Notes under the pieces: model-generated
Databases searched by the model: none
What the model saw: the letters and a program-made list of their open reading frames with translations, nothing else
Told to the model about the DNA's origin: nothing
Part shown: in pieces, positions 27,701-35,947 of the stretch
Numbering within the stretch: position 1 is the stretch's first letter
Layout: every line of letters starts with the position of its first letter
Assembly: GCA_900323505.1 (NCBI GenBank)
Contig: OOIN01000002.1
Coordinates: 1,984,001-2,048,000 of the forward strand
Reading direction: 5' to 3'
Length of the DNA: 64,000 nucleotides
Source of the DNA: Ustilago trichophora
Taxonomy: Eukaryota; Basidiomycota; Ustilaginomycetes; Ustilaginales; Ustilaginaceae
Program-made: the position numbers and the translations under genes

Positions 27701-29874
27701 AACCTTAATGATGGCAAAGATCTTCGCAAAGATCTTGGTCTCAGGCCAGACAAGATGTCTGTCCAAGGAAGGCGTTGCTGCAAGTCAGTTGAGGCCTCCC
27801 ATCGAAGGAAGTCCTTCATATGCTGAGGCAGGTCGTTCAATTCGACCCACGTGCGTTGAGGTGGTCCGAATCGCGTCTCTTTCAAAATCTCGAACTTGAA
27901 GCGGTCGCCTTTCCTCTTCACCTTGACCTCGTGCGCGATCCTGTCAGGCAAGTAATAGACTCCGGTGGCGTCCCTGGGTCCGCTTGAAACTCGGAATCCA
28001 TTGCTCACTTTACTCTCATCCCAGCCGTTTTTGCGAAGTTTCTTGACGATTGGGATTGTTTTCTCAATTTTCTGTTTTTCACTGTCTTGCAGATTGTGGA
28101 AATACCGAGGATAATGGGCGCGGTCTTTATGAGGCGCCCAGTCAGCGAAGAGAAGCCCCCCACCGCGGCTTCGAATCACTTGATATCCTTCACCTCGGTA
28201 TTGCAATCTATGCTGTCCGGTCAAATCGATCCAGGGGTCCTGTTCTTGCGTTCGCGATCGGAAGAGCCCACCAAGAGGGCTTCGCTTTTCCTTAGAAGCA
28301 GAAGGTAGCGATCTTCGCAGCACACGTGCAGGAGAGAACGAAGGAGGATGTGGAGTGTCACCAATGATGTTGCTGACGAAGTCTTTCAGATGTACCGGCA
28401 GGTTTTCAGCAGGAACGCAAAGTTGAGAGCCCTTGCCATTTGCCAAATCCTCCCAGAGCCAGTTGTTGTGGCCGTCACGATAGGCCCGGAGGATAGTTGG
28501 GCCTTTTCCCGGGATGCCCAAGTACTTAGACCCATCCTTTTGGCTCGGAAGGGACTTGATGCGCTCCGCTGGTTCCTTGTTGTAGTCTTCGCGCTTCGTC
28601 TCCAAAGGCTCGACGACCGCCTCGTAAACTTGCTTTCGCTCATCTTGTTCCATTTCTTCCCAAGACTTGGCCAATGACGCTCGATCCGAGAGGGTGGAGG
28701 CAGGATCGCTGAGGCGATAGACGAACTTTCCATTCTCGACCTTCACGATACGATAGTGCTGACCCGGATACTCGAAATCTTGGACGTACGCGAAACTTAT
28801 CGGAGGGCTGCGCTTGTGTAGGATTACACGGGGCAGAGCTTGTGCATGTAGTGCATCGTTGATTACTGCAAAGCCTTGCTCGATACGCTTCTCGGCTTGC
28901 TTCTGTAAGCCCTCCTTGTCCCATTCGGAAGACGGGCTCCTAGACAGTGTTGCGACTCGCTGCGAAGTAGACGTACGAAGATTTGGTCCGACCCGCGAGG
29001 CATGCTTTGTTGCTTGAAGGGGTCGGACAGACACGCCAGCACCATCTTCGCCAAGAGGAAGGATACGAGCTTCGGCAGCCCTTTCTTCGTGCGCTGTAGG
29101 CTCGAAAGCGCGAAGAGGCCGGCTCGACTCGCCAGCACCTCCTGCTGCAACAGCGCGAGCATGAGCTTCCGCAGCCAGTTTTTCGGCTCGAGCCTTCTCG
29201 ATCTTAGGTTGTCTTCTGAGTTCAGCCGCGAGCACCCTCGGATCTGGTTCGAACGAGTCAGAGGTGCGGCGAATAGCCTCATAACTTGCTCTATGATAGG
29301 GGCTCAAGGCATTCAAGACTTCAATTTCCTCGGCTTTGGAAAGTTTGCGGGGTACAGGCGGTCCTCCGCGTCTGACCTCTTCTTTGGTATACGCGAAGAC
29401 GGGCCTGATCTCGACCTCTCCTCGCCGAGGTCCGAACTTCTTAGCTCGTCTGCGCCTCTTGAATCTTTGATATCTATTGAACAAGTTTGTGACTCCTTTC
29501 ACAGTAAGTCTTTGAAGGCTGGCCTTGAAGCGTTGCATACGAGTCATGTGGAGCTCGCTGAGCGTGATTCTGGACTTGACAGCCTGTGGAACAGCTTGAG
29601 CAGAGGAGGCGAAGCGATCAGGGTGATTTGGGAACTTGAAATTGTCGCTTGAAGTGGAGCGAGAAACCCTTGAGCCGGGTAGTGCTTCAGAAGCTTGGAA
29701 AGAGGGGGCACGGTGAACTTGAGAGGTCGAGGCGACAGCCTCTTCGGGCGCAGGCTGGATCTCGTCCTCGCTCAGTGGAGCGGCAGAAGAGACGGTGAAG
29801 AGCCAGACATAGGCAAGCACAGCAAACAGCAGCCACCAGGACCGCTGTAGGCTCAGCCGGCCAGTCAAATACAT
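24778..29874 (-). CDS. Large secreted protein with seven divergent repeats and dibasic linkers (putative Kex2-processed polyprotein)
   Basis: 1,698 residues from the first ATG of the frame (29874). It opens with a signal peptide: MYLTGRLSLQRSW, hydrophobic WLLFAVLAYVWLF, then likely cleavage after SSAA. Residues 36-360 are Ala/Arg-rich with a basic cluster (FKRRRRAKKFGPRR, about 138-151). Seven repeats of about 140-150 residues begin near 366, 555, 741, 927, 1123, 1342 and 1558. Each has motif A (usually YPGQ/YPGE/YPGR), motif B (W/F-x-x-L then a charged helix) and motif C (LP then a hydrophobic helix, LPxxLxxW/F). Dibasic sites lie before repeat 1 (HKR355) and in all six linkers (EKR531, KKR728, AKR893, RKR1087, KRR1288, RKR1496), as expected for late-Golgi Kex2 cleavage. 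There is one cysteine (486). No known family was recognised. A 5' neighbour on the same strand is VPH1; tRNA-Gln lies downstream. Confidence 0.85.
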   Translation of the reverse strand: MYLTGRLSLQRSWWLLFAVLAYVWLFTVSSAAPLSEDEIQPAPEEAVASTSQVHRAPSFQASEALPGSRVSRSTSSDNFKFPNHPDRFASSAQAVPQAVKSRITLSELHMTRMQRFKASLQRLTVKGVTNLFNRYQRFKRRRRAKKFGPRRGEVEIRPVFAYTKEEVRRGGPPVPRKLSKAEEIEVLNALSPYHRASYEAIRRTSDSFEPDPRVLAAELRRQPKIEKARAEKLAAEAHARAVAAGGAGESSRPLRAFEPTAHEERAAEARILPLGEDGAGVSVRPLQATKHASRVGPNLRTSTSQRVATLSRSPSSEWDKEGLQKQAEKRIEQGFAVINDALHAQALPRVILHKRSPPISFAYVQDFEYPGQHYRIVKVENGKFVYRLSDPASTLSDRASLAKSWEEMEQDERKQVYEAVVEPLETKREDYNKEPAERIKSLPSQKDGSKYLGIPGKGPTILRAYRDGHNNWLWEDLANGKGSQLCVPAENLPVHLKDFVSNIIGDTPHPPSFSPARVLRRSLPSASKEKRSPLGGLFRSRTQEQDPWIDLTGQHRLQYRGEGYQVIRSRGGGLLFADWAPHKDRAHYPRYFHNLQDSEKQKIEKTIPIVKKLRKNGWDESKVSNGFRVSSGPRDATGVYYLPDRIAHEVKVKRKGDRFKFEILKETRFGPPQRTWVELNDLPQHMKDFLRWEASTDLQQRLPWTDILSGLRPRSLRRSLPSLRLKKRAGPADPSTSEPTPLKYPSQKLEIRKPPSGYSFSVLSEDSVTQDYLEWPSLTDGQKDLFRRAYPRIDDVIQGKLDERSAGLVFERDPVMDFPLATKTLPAETIWIVQESSPLLHGQKRLLFFRNHPATSSDYKTVQELPEYLQTWLYRFHRNIYIEAGGPIQEAKRPLYKSIPASNSDKIRPMASSSKPIASTSKPEKELLEYPGQMLEIRRSEAGEHFFTFLTSNPNGHQAFPKWSGLEKEDQARVRSVVPKVDDWLIGKVDDTSAGLQFEESQDWAKQLAIKTIRPPETIFLVRRKGNLLRPGKMVFLRSDPVTFRLIPSAFKQLPAEVQHWISVAHADIYREATGAAKVIKHPLRKRADLGQEVEVRQSHGWTPSPSQASSSNQAVGNGNRILLEYPGRNLLLHDTGGKLSFSFPIDTNLDPNHNMQWYNWESLNDEQRQWVQNSIEDIERNRANPTEEFRNRFKFQKWKVGDHDVKTATIPIKGQEPQRFWLERKRTGLRKKWIIHRLDSAGKVYEKLKFKQLSGPVRGWFEAQFPALFKEVSKSASTSVLRPWKRRGLSPGILDPNYPYERLQPRADQASSSRWSSTLRWSSTSRQAASIPNKELPLLHSVDYPGERLTLTKAQDGTYVFNFLRPIYNAGSWTSYQTRSWAGLPRGIKGSLAGIPHLREVAKSRMPVDKAREKPVMVANDPFDLGQAHSHPLRLAEKIRVLQNGNKIVFQRILRHRVAAPVEYSSLPEHLQNYLWQNADVRNLLQRAAGHVRKRGLSMSRGKDQEGTFAAGPSTGSKTAYVPLRVDQTAISQILPERKPPGWRPYNLPDSSYHFKRFFYPGGQGFDVRHDEYGYGFMRARLSDVDFPLVYRSFGELSREDQKEIRILIPDISNMLRHHKERKKGLAPSRSFHFLPDQRPEEIWETIQNGELTYHRHPLQNGGGYSFEVKSNFAQLPEDLRNFIETAKQSGRSFVRK
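24781..25203 (-). repeat. Repeat unit 7 (coding, C-terminal)
   Basis: Residues about 1558-1698: motif A RFFYPGGQGFDVR, motif B SFGELSREDQKEI, motif C AQLPEDLRNFI. The protein ends shortly after with SFVRK. Confidence 0.8.
25405..25851 (-). repeat. Repeat unit 6 (coding)
   Basis: Residues about 1342-1490: motif A VDYPGERLTLTK, motif B SWAGLPRGIKGSL (weakest copy), motif C SSLPEHLQNYL. The linker contains VRKRG. The linker before it carries a duplicated RWSST and an 18-bp DNA tandem repeat near 25901-25936. Confidence 0.78.
26056..26508 (-). repeat. Repeat unit 5 (coding)
   Basis: Residues about 1123-1273: motif A LEYPGRNLLLHD, motif B NWESLNDEQRQWV, motif C KQLSGPVRGWF (LP changed to LS). 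The linker contains WKRRG. Confidence 0.8.
26650..27096 (-). repeat. Repeat unit 4 (coding)
   Basis: Residues about 927-1075: motif A LEYPGQMLEIRR, motif B KWSGLEKEDQARV, motif C KQLPAEVQHWI. The linker after it ends in LRKR1087. Confidence 0.85.
27217..27654 (-). repeat. Repeat unit 3 (coding)
   Basis: Residues about 741-886: motif A PLKYPSQKLEIRK, motif B EWPSLTDGQKDLF, motif C QELPEYLQTWL. It is closest to unit 4, sharing KxDxxSAGLxFE, ATKT/AIKT and PxETIW/F, which suggests a recent duplication. Confidence 0.85.
27793..28212 (-). repeat. Repeat unit 2 (coding)
   Basis: Residues about 555-694: motif A RLQYRGEGYQVIR (YP changed to YR), motif B FHNLQDSEKQKIEK, motif C NDLPQHMKDFL. The linker after it has RRSLPSLRLKKR, resembling the linker after unit 1 (RRSLPSASKEKR). 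Confidence 0.75.
28357..28779 (-). repeat. Repeat unit 1 of the secreted polyprotein (coding)
   Basis: Residues about 366-506: motif A DFEYPGQHYRIVK, motif B SWEEMEQDERKQV, motif C ENLPVHLKDFV. It is preceded by HKR355 and followed by a linker with LRR521 and EKR531. It holds the only cysteine of the protein. Confidence 0.8.
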
Positions 29875-30453
29875 CTCTGCTTTTGAGCTCGCTCTACGTT
29901 GAAAAGAATGTTTTGGTTGGAAAGAAGCTGGAAAAAATTCAAGGAAGAGAAGTAGACGGGTAAGCTTCCGCAACGACGAGAGCAGCCTTTCCGAATCAAT
30001 TCGAGCAATGGACTTACGATGGAATCTGCAAGAGAATGTGTGTCGCTACCTGTAGCGATGCGATCGTAGACTACGAAAATGGGGCTTTTGTGAGCGGAAA
30101 GTCGCTCGGACATGGGCTAATATATATGTATGATGGCACTCAGCTGTTGAACGTCCCACAGATGAACTCAATCGAGTCATTCAAGTTTGCCACAATCAGA
30201 GGGCGCGTGGTTGCTTTGCCCAGTGAAGTCCAGGCGCGGTGGGTACGCTGGCACGATCAACCCACCTCGATCTCAGCGGAACATTTCTTCATTTCTCGTT
30301 GCTGCTTCATCTCATATTCTCATCGCGGCATCACGCCATCTAAGCATTCAACAATAACGTTCCAAAACTTTGATGGGTCAATTAGGTGTGAGGAAGCGAC
30401 ATGAAGTCACAAGAATGATGTCTATGAAGTTGAAGGTCGGAGAGCAAACAAGT
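29875..30453. promoter_or_regulatory. promoter region of the secreted repeat protein (minus strand)
   Basis: 579 bp between the repeat-protein start and the VPH1 stop. A TATA-like TATATATA lies at 30120-30127, about 246 bp upstream of the ATG. No other gene is seen. Confidence 0.4.
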
Positions 30454-33027
30454 TTAGAACTTGAGTGGCTCAAACTGGTAACCGCCTGCTTGATAGAACT
30501 TGCTACCAAACTCGACCCAAGCGAGACGAATGGCGTGGAGCAGCGAACTGAGACCCTCCATGCAGCAGAGAATAGCGATCGAGAGGCAGAACCACAGACC
30601 AAATGCCAAAACAGTGGCGATGGCGCCCGTCACGCCAGTCATGCCAAACACGTTCTGAATGGTCATGGTCCAAAGCACCTCGGAGAGCTGTGCATGGGCA
30701 AGAGACAGAGCCCACAGACGAAGGTAGGAAGCGGTATTCGAGATACATCCGAGGCAGAACTCGATTGTGTGAATGACCTGGTGAATGACCACCTCGCCGA
30801 TGTTGAACTCGTGCTCCTCCTCCATCTCTCCGTCGCTGTGACCGCCGCTACCATGGCCATTGCCCTGGTCCTGTGTGAGTCGGCTGTTCTCGTCAGCATC
30901 TTCATCGTCGTCTCCATCACCGTCGAGGCCGAGGCCTCGCGAGCCATCGCCGTGGCCAATGGCGCGGTAGCCCTGGCCCTTCGTCTTCTGGTGCTCCTTC
31001 CACTCAATGTAAGGGGTTACGATGAGCATCCAGGGGACGCAGATAAAAGCGATAAGCAGCAGTACAGTCTGGACGAAGGCCTGGCCAGAGTAGAGCTCGG
31101 TCTTGGGATCGACGTCACCGGGCTTGAGGAACATGTAAATGAGCATGTTGAGCAAGCCGGGCGGGTTGTTGCGGAAGACGGTGCCATTGGCGTCGGTCTC
31201 GTACCAGTCGATGGACCACTTGTAGACAATGGCAAAGACGAGGTAGCCAAAGAGCGACTGCATGAAGAGCATCTGAGGCACAATCTCGGACCAGATCTTC
31301 CACTTCTGGCCAAAGCGGATGAAGTTGGGGACGTTGAGGAGAATGGCGAGTGTCATGTGGAAGACACCAAGAATGACAGACATCTTCATCTTGAGCGAGT
31401 TGGTGAAGACAAGCGCGTTGTCGGCGCCGTGCCAGGTGGGATCGATACCGATAGCGTAGACGTTGCCGTTGGAAGTGGCCTCGATGGTGCCATTCTGGTG
31501 AGGCCAGTCCCAACCGGTGTGGAAAAGATGCATGCTCTTGCTTCCGATATCATTGTAGAGGAAACCGGTAAACATGGAAAAGACGCCCATGAGCAGCATC
31601 ATGTAACGTCCGTAGAAGAACATGGTGAAGATCTCGTTGTCGACCTTGGCGAGCTTACGTTCAAAGACGCACATGGAGAGGGCGGCAAGCGTCATGAGGA
31701 AGGCGTGGAAAACGTCTCCGAACATGACGGCGAAGAGGAAAGGAAGCAGGATAAAGTTGAAGAGACCTGGATTGACTTCCTTGTACTTTGCGATACCATA
31801 GCTGTCACCAACAGACTGGATGGCCTCGGTGTACTTGTTGGATCGCTGGAAAGTGGGAGGCGACTTGTTGGTGCGAAGCTCCTGAAGTACAGCAGGGGCG
31901 CTAGTACCAGCGTTCTCGGTAGCTCGACGAAGAGCAAGCTGGATTTGACCAAGATCGCTAGAGGGGCACCAACCTTCGGCGACGAGCGTCTTGCGGCGGT
32001 TGTCGAAGAGGAACATGTTGAGGGTGGAGTAAATGAGCTTCTCCTTGCGCACGACATCCTCCCAGGCGCTGAGCACCTCGGCGATCTTGACGAGCTCGGT
32101 GCGGCGAGTGGCGCTGGTAGAGTAGAGGACGTTGTTGAGATCCTCGATGCGGCTAAGGACCTCGCGGAGGCTCTCCTCGCGACGATCGGCGTTGCTGTCG
32201 ATAGGATAGAGGGTGCCACCCATGCTTTCGCTGATCTTGCGGATCTTGGCGAGGAGTTCAGCACCGTGGGCAAAGATGATGAAGACGTTCTTGCGAACGG
32301 GCTCCTCCTTGGTGGGATCATCGAATGCCTCTTCGATCTCGGCATAGTTCATGTAGAGGTTACCTCGAAGGACACGCCACAGGATGCGCTCAAAGATGGC
32401 CATCTTGCTGCGATCGATGGTACCGGCGACGAACTCGAGATCGAAAGTGCCGTAGCTGTTGTCCTCGCCGCGCGAGGTGTTGAAAGCGTGCGACTCGACG
32501 TCATCAAGTAGCGGAGCGTTGGCATCATCGACGGAACCACGAGTAGCATCCTGACGGCCCTCTGCCTGATCGAAAAAGACGGCGGTCTCGCGAAGCACGT
32601 GCTTGGCCTCCTCGAGTTCCTGCAATCGCTTCTGAAGGGTTTCATAGGAACCGTTCATCTGACCAAGACGCTCCTCGTGTTCACGCAGCTTGACAGAGAG
32701 TTCGTCCATGAGCTGAGGACCACGACGACCATCGGCACCGGAGCCAAGGCTGATGAAGGGCAGGGCGCTTTCGAGAGGACGAACGGGGACACTTTCCTTG
32801 TCCATCTGAGCGTACAGGAAACGGATGCGCCTCTCCATTTCGTCGAGCCTCCTGATGTCGGTTACGAAGGAGCGCTGGAAGGGAGATACATCCGGGTTGA
32901 GATCCTTGAACATGACGTTTCCCAATTCTCCAAGCTCCTGAACGGTGGCATGAGCGGTCTCGGAGGGAATGTAGAGCTGGATCAGCGACATGGTCGCTGA
33001 CCGGAACAAGCTCTCCTCCTCCGGCAT
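30454..33027 (-). CDS. VPH1: V-type proton ATPase subunit a (Vph1/Stv1 family)
   Basis: 857 residues; start at ATG 33027 (MPEEESLFRSATMSLIQLYI), since upstream codons in the frame have no ATG. The N-terminal cytosolic half carries the stator-binding helices (ETAHATVQELGELGNVMFKDLN, RRLDEMERRIRFLYAQ). The C-terminal half has about eight membrane segments, including PFLFAVMFGDVFHAFLM and FGYLVFAIVYKW. The essential proton-path arginine lies in YLRLWALSLAHAQL at about R770 (equivalent to yeast Vph1 R735). Subunit a couples c-ring rotation to proton transfer in vacuolar or Golgi membranes. An acidic, Gly-rich loop (about residues 690-740, many Asp/Glu) before the last segments is longer than usual by eye. 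The start is divergent from the ITFG1-like gene. Vph1 versus Stv1 paralogy cannot be settled. Confidence 0.95.
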   Translation of the reverse strand: MPEEESLFRSATMSLIQLYIPSETAHATVQELGELGNVMFKDLNPDVSPFQRSFVTDIRRLDEMERRIRFLYAQMDKESVPVRPLESALPFISLGSGADGRRGPQLMDELSVKLREHEERLGQMNGSYETLQKRLQELEEAKHVLRETAVFFDQAEGRQDATRGSVDDANAPLLDDVESHAFNTSRGEDNSYGTFDLEFVAGTIDRSKMAIFERILWRVLRGNLYMNYAEIEEAFDDPTKEEPVRKNVFIIFAHGAELLAKIRKISESMGGTLYPIDSNADRREESLREVLSRIEDLNNVLYSTSATRRTELVKIAEVLSAWEDVVRKEKLIYSTLNMFLFDNRRKTLVAEGWCPSSDLGQIQLALRRATENAGTSAPAVLQELRTNKSPPTFQRSNKYTEAIQSVGDSYGIAKYKEVNPGLFNFILLPFLFAVMFGDVFHAFLMTLAALSMCVFERKLAKVDNEIFTMFFYGRYMMLLMGVFSMFTGFLYNDIGSKSMHLFHTGWDWPHQNGTIEATSNGNVYAIGIDPTWHGADNALVFTNSLKMKMSVILGVFHMTLAILLNVPNFIRFGQKWKIWSEIVPQMLFMQSLFGYLVFAIVYKWSIDWYETDANGTVFRNNPPGLLNMLIYMFLKPGDVDPKTELYSGQAFVQTVLLLIAFICVPWMLIVTPYIEWKEHQKTKGQGYRAIGHGDGSRGLGLDGDGDDDEDADENSRLTQDQGNGHGSGGHSDGEMEEEHEFNIGEVVIHQVIHTIEFCLGCISNTASYLRLWALSLAHAQLSEVLWTMTIQNVFGMTGVTGAIATVLAFGLWFCLSIAILCCMEGLSSLLHAIRLAWVEFGSKFYQAGGYQFEPLKF

Positions 33028-33616
33028 GATGACTACGGCACGGCAAGCGCTTGGGTGTTGCAAGCGACAGTATGCGGTTGTGCCGGAAAGATGTGTGGAA
33101 GCCTTGATAGTATCCAGATGACTACAAGGCGAGGTGATGAGAGATGATGGAAAGTGCGATGATGATGAAAACGAACATTCGTCAAAAGAGGCCCGTCCGC
33201 CGCGCCTTGTGCGCTGTATTGGCAGAGCTGTGTAAGGGATGCAGGGGGAAATGGGCTAGAATTCCACACAGAGATTTCAAAATGACCGAGGCGCACCAAC
33301 TTACCAACGAGCGTGCTCAGTTGAATTCAGCGCTTTTGCTATTTGCCACGGATCCGACTCGGCGCTGTGCTTCTGAGCAGGGGCCAATTCAAGGCAAGGC
33401 TAGGATCTAACAGCTTCATATTTGCCTCCACCTCAACCCTTCAGCAGCGGCGGTGCAAGGACCCTATCCAACGTGAATCTGCATAGCTCGACGTTCGAAC
33501 TTCCAGTCATACACTCTGACCGCTCCATCGTCCTCAAGAAGCTGTACGAAGCATCCGCTACTCAAAACAGTGTCAGCAAATACGCGCACAAAGACCAGCT
33601 TGCGACGTACCTCATC
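33028..33616. other. divergent promoter region between VPH1 and the ITFG1-like gene
   Basis: 589 bp shared upstream region. The ITFG1-like frame is open back to 33422 but has no ATG before 33617, so bases 33422-33616 are probably leader. No other feature is seen. Confidence 0.45.
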
Positions 33617-35947
33617 ATGGCCCTCAGTTCCGAGGCCGAGTGCTCGTCAGCGGCGATGAAGCGCTCTCGTAGATCCCGACCATCCAAAACTCGAAGGCTC
33701 CAGGCCGTCTGGACATCAGCCTTGCTTCTTGCAGCAAATTTAACCCGAGTCGATGCTCTCTTTGGCATCGGAGAAAAGCGTTTCAAGTATGAGGGTCTCA
33801 TCAATGCTGGAAGCCTTGGTCTTGATCAAGTCAAGGGTCAGGTGGCCGCGTGGGGCGATTGGAATGGGGATCAATTTCTGGACGCCATCGTCGTCGATTC
33901 AAATCGTCAGACGGCCAGCATTCACCTTTGGGATCGCACAAACTTTGGCTTTGAGCGTGATCCAGCAGCCTCGGTGCAGATCGCAGCAGGACAGAAGATC
34001 AGCAATGTAGTTGCAGCAGATATCAACTATGATGGCAGACTCGACTTGCTCGTCATGTCTCAGAGCACTTCAACATCTTCAAAGCAGCTCTCCATGGACG
34101 TCTTCCTTGGAAAGACAGATGGAAGCGGCTTCGATCCAATAGCGCTCACTGTACCGCCTTCTATCCTTGCACAGCCTATATCCATTGACGCCTCTGGCGA
34201 CATGCAGTTGGATCTGCTTGGAATACCCTTCACCGACACCTCGGTGCCGAGCAAAGATGCATCTGATTTCAAGATCTGGCGTAATCTCTTGGCAGATTCT
34301 ACCAATACCACAGCCGCTTTCGATATTGCAGACGCTCCACTTCTCGATGCCACAAAGTCACCCGCTTGCAAGCTCGCCAGCCCCCACAGCTCCGCGTTCG
34401 TCGACTTGAACGGAGACTGTCTGGCCGACCTTTTTCTCGTTTGCTCCGAAGAAACCTTCCTCAGCACCAAGCTCACATACCAGATTTGGACAGCCGTCAA
34501 GCCCAACTCGAAGGGAGAAGGCTCAGGCTTCAAGCTCGCTTCCACGGGTGAGCTTCCGCCAGGAACGGGTGCCTTGAGCTTTGGCGATATCGACCGTGAC
34601 GGCACGATTGATGTCATCTTTCCCTCTTGCGATCGAAATGGAGACAATTGCTTTGTCAATGTTGCCTTCAATCGCCAAGTTCCCTTGTGTTCGCCCAAAA
34701 TCGATGGCATCTTCGGTGGCGGACCTGGGTACGGCTCTCTCTCCAGTGGCAAGAAGGCCAGCAACGCCTCGGACTCGCAAGCAAATGCATCCGATCCAAG
34801 TCACACAAAGACAAAATCAGAGCTTCAGTGCAGAGAAGCCGAGGATCTCTGCGTATCCGACGACAACTTCCGCATCAACTTTACTGTCAGCAAGACCAAT
34901 TCCGATCTGTTGCGCGTACCCATTGACAAGCTGACCGGCGATGCTCGAATTCTGCTCACCGATTCGCTTGCGCCATCGTTCCTCACTTTGCCCAACTCGC
35001 TCCATCTGGGTGATTACAACAAGGACGGGTATCCAGACCTGGTGCTGGTCACAATTCCGGATCGAACCGCCGCCGGGGGTCGTAACAACCCGCGCGGAAA
35101 TGGCGAGACGAGGGTGCACATTTTGCGAAATCTAGAGTGTCGCAAAGTGCCAGCGAGCGAAAAGGCGGATTTGGGCTGCTCGACAGATCGACCAGAGGGG
35201 CGGACATTCATCAAGGTCACTGCAGGCGCCAATTCCATCGAGAGTCTGAGAGATGTGCGCAGCGCCAGCTGGCTGGACATTGACGAGGATGGTTCTTTGG
35301 ACCTGTTGCTGCAGCGGACACCGTCAACTTCTGATGGAACCGACTCGACCCGTCGTATCACCTTCATCCAGAACAATTACTTTCACGATTCGTTCTTCCT
35401 CAAAGCTCTGACGCTCAATGGTGCCTGTCAGGGCTTTTGCGAACCCAGAGACGCGCCCAAGTTCCGTCCCTGGGGCACCAACTACGGCGGTGCATCGTAC
35501 AAGTTCACCGTGCTGGATACAAACGGCGTTCGACGAGCCCAGCAAGTCGGACAGTTGCCCCAGACGGCCTATCGCTCCCTTTTGACGCCGTACAGCTACT
35601 TTGGCCTTGGAAGGACCAACAACTATGTCGAGTCTCTCTTCATTGGCTCAACACGTAGGCAGAAGGAGCACTACTTGGCTCTGGAAGGTGTCATCCCCAA
35701 CAGCCAAGTCGTGATCAACCCTTGGCAAGGTGGAAGGGGCAGTGAAAACGAGAGGGGTGGGCCAGGCACGTGGACCAAGCAGCTGTATTTGCATCCGGGC
35801 GACTGGATCCCCTGGGTAACGGTGGTACTGATCACCACCATTGTCGGTTTGGCCATCGTTGTGATTGTGCTGCACGTCAACGAGCGTAGAGAAGATGAGC
35901 GCGAACGAAAACGCGCCGTGCATGCGATCAACTTTGATGCTCTATGA
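33617..35947 (+). CDS. ITFG1/TIP (Linkin)-like FG-GAP repeat type I membrane protein
   Basis: 776 residues from ATG 33617; ATG 33656 (MKRSRRSRPSK) is an alternative start. A hydrophobic signal segment (VWTSALLLAANL) follows a basic stretch. FG-GAP/VCBS-type repeats with Asp-rich calcium-loop signatures recur: WGDWNGDQFLDAIVVD, ADINYDGRLDLLVMS, GDIDRDGTIDVIFPS, GDYNKDGYPDLVLVT and LDIDEDGSLDLLLQ. They form a beta-propeller in the lumen or outside the cell. A single transmembrane helix (WVTVVLITTIVGLAIVVIVL) near the C-terminus is followed by a short charged cytosolic tail ending NFDAL. This layout is that of T-cell immunomodulatory protein/Linkin, whose animal members act in adhesion; the fungal role is not known to me. 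It is longer than the roughly 612-residue human protein. Confidence 0.9.
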   Translation: MALSSEAECSSAAMKRSRRSRPSKTRRLQAVWTSALLLAANLTRVDALFGIGEKRFKYEGLINAGSLGLDQVKGQVAAWGDWNGDQFLDAIVVDSNRQTASIHLWDRTNFGFERDPAASVQIAAGQKISNVVAADINYDGRLDLLVMSQSTSTSSKQLSMDVFLGKTDGSGFDPIALTVPPSILAQPISIDASGDMQLDLLGIPFTDTSVPSKDASDFKIWRNLLADSTNTTAAFDIADAPLLDATKSPACKLASPHSSAFVDLNGDCLADLFLVCSEETFLSTKLTYQIWTAVKPNSKGEGSGFKLASTGELPPGTGALSFGDIDRDGTIDVIFPSCDRNGDNCFVNVAFNRQVPLCSPKIDGIFGGGPGYGSLSSGKKASNASDSQANASDPSHTKTKSELQCREAEDLCVSDDNFRINFTVSKTNSDLLRVPIDKLTGDARILLTDSLAPSFLTLPNSLHLGDYNKDGYPDLVLVTIPDRTAAGGRNNPRGNGETRVHILRNLECRKVPASEKADLGCSTDRPEGRTFIKVTAGANSIESLRDVRSASWLDIDEDGSLDLLLQRTPSTSDGTDSTRRITFIQNNYFHDSFFLKALTLNGACQGFCEPRDAPKFRPWGTNYGGASYKFTVLDTNGVRRAQQVGQLPQTAYRSLLTPYSYFGLGRTNNYVESLFIGSTRRQKEHYLALEGVIPNSQVVINPWQGGRGSENERGGPGTWTKQLYLHPGDWIPWVTVVLITTIVGLAIVVIVLHVNERREDERERKRAVHAINFDAL

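Noticed and set aside
30370..32511. 713-codon plus-strand open frame opposite VPH1
   Set aside because: Antisense shadow of a well-supported gene; the reverse complement of its codon use is stop-poor and the product has no family signature.
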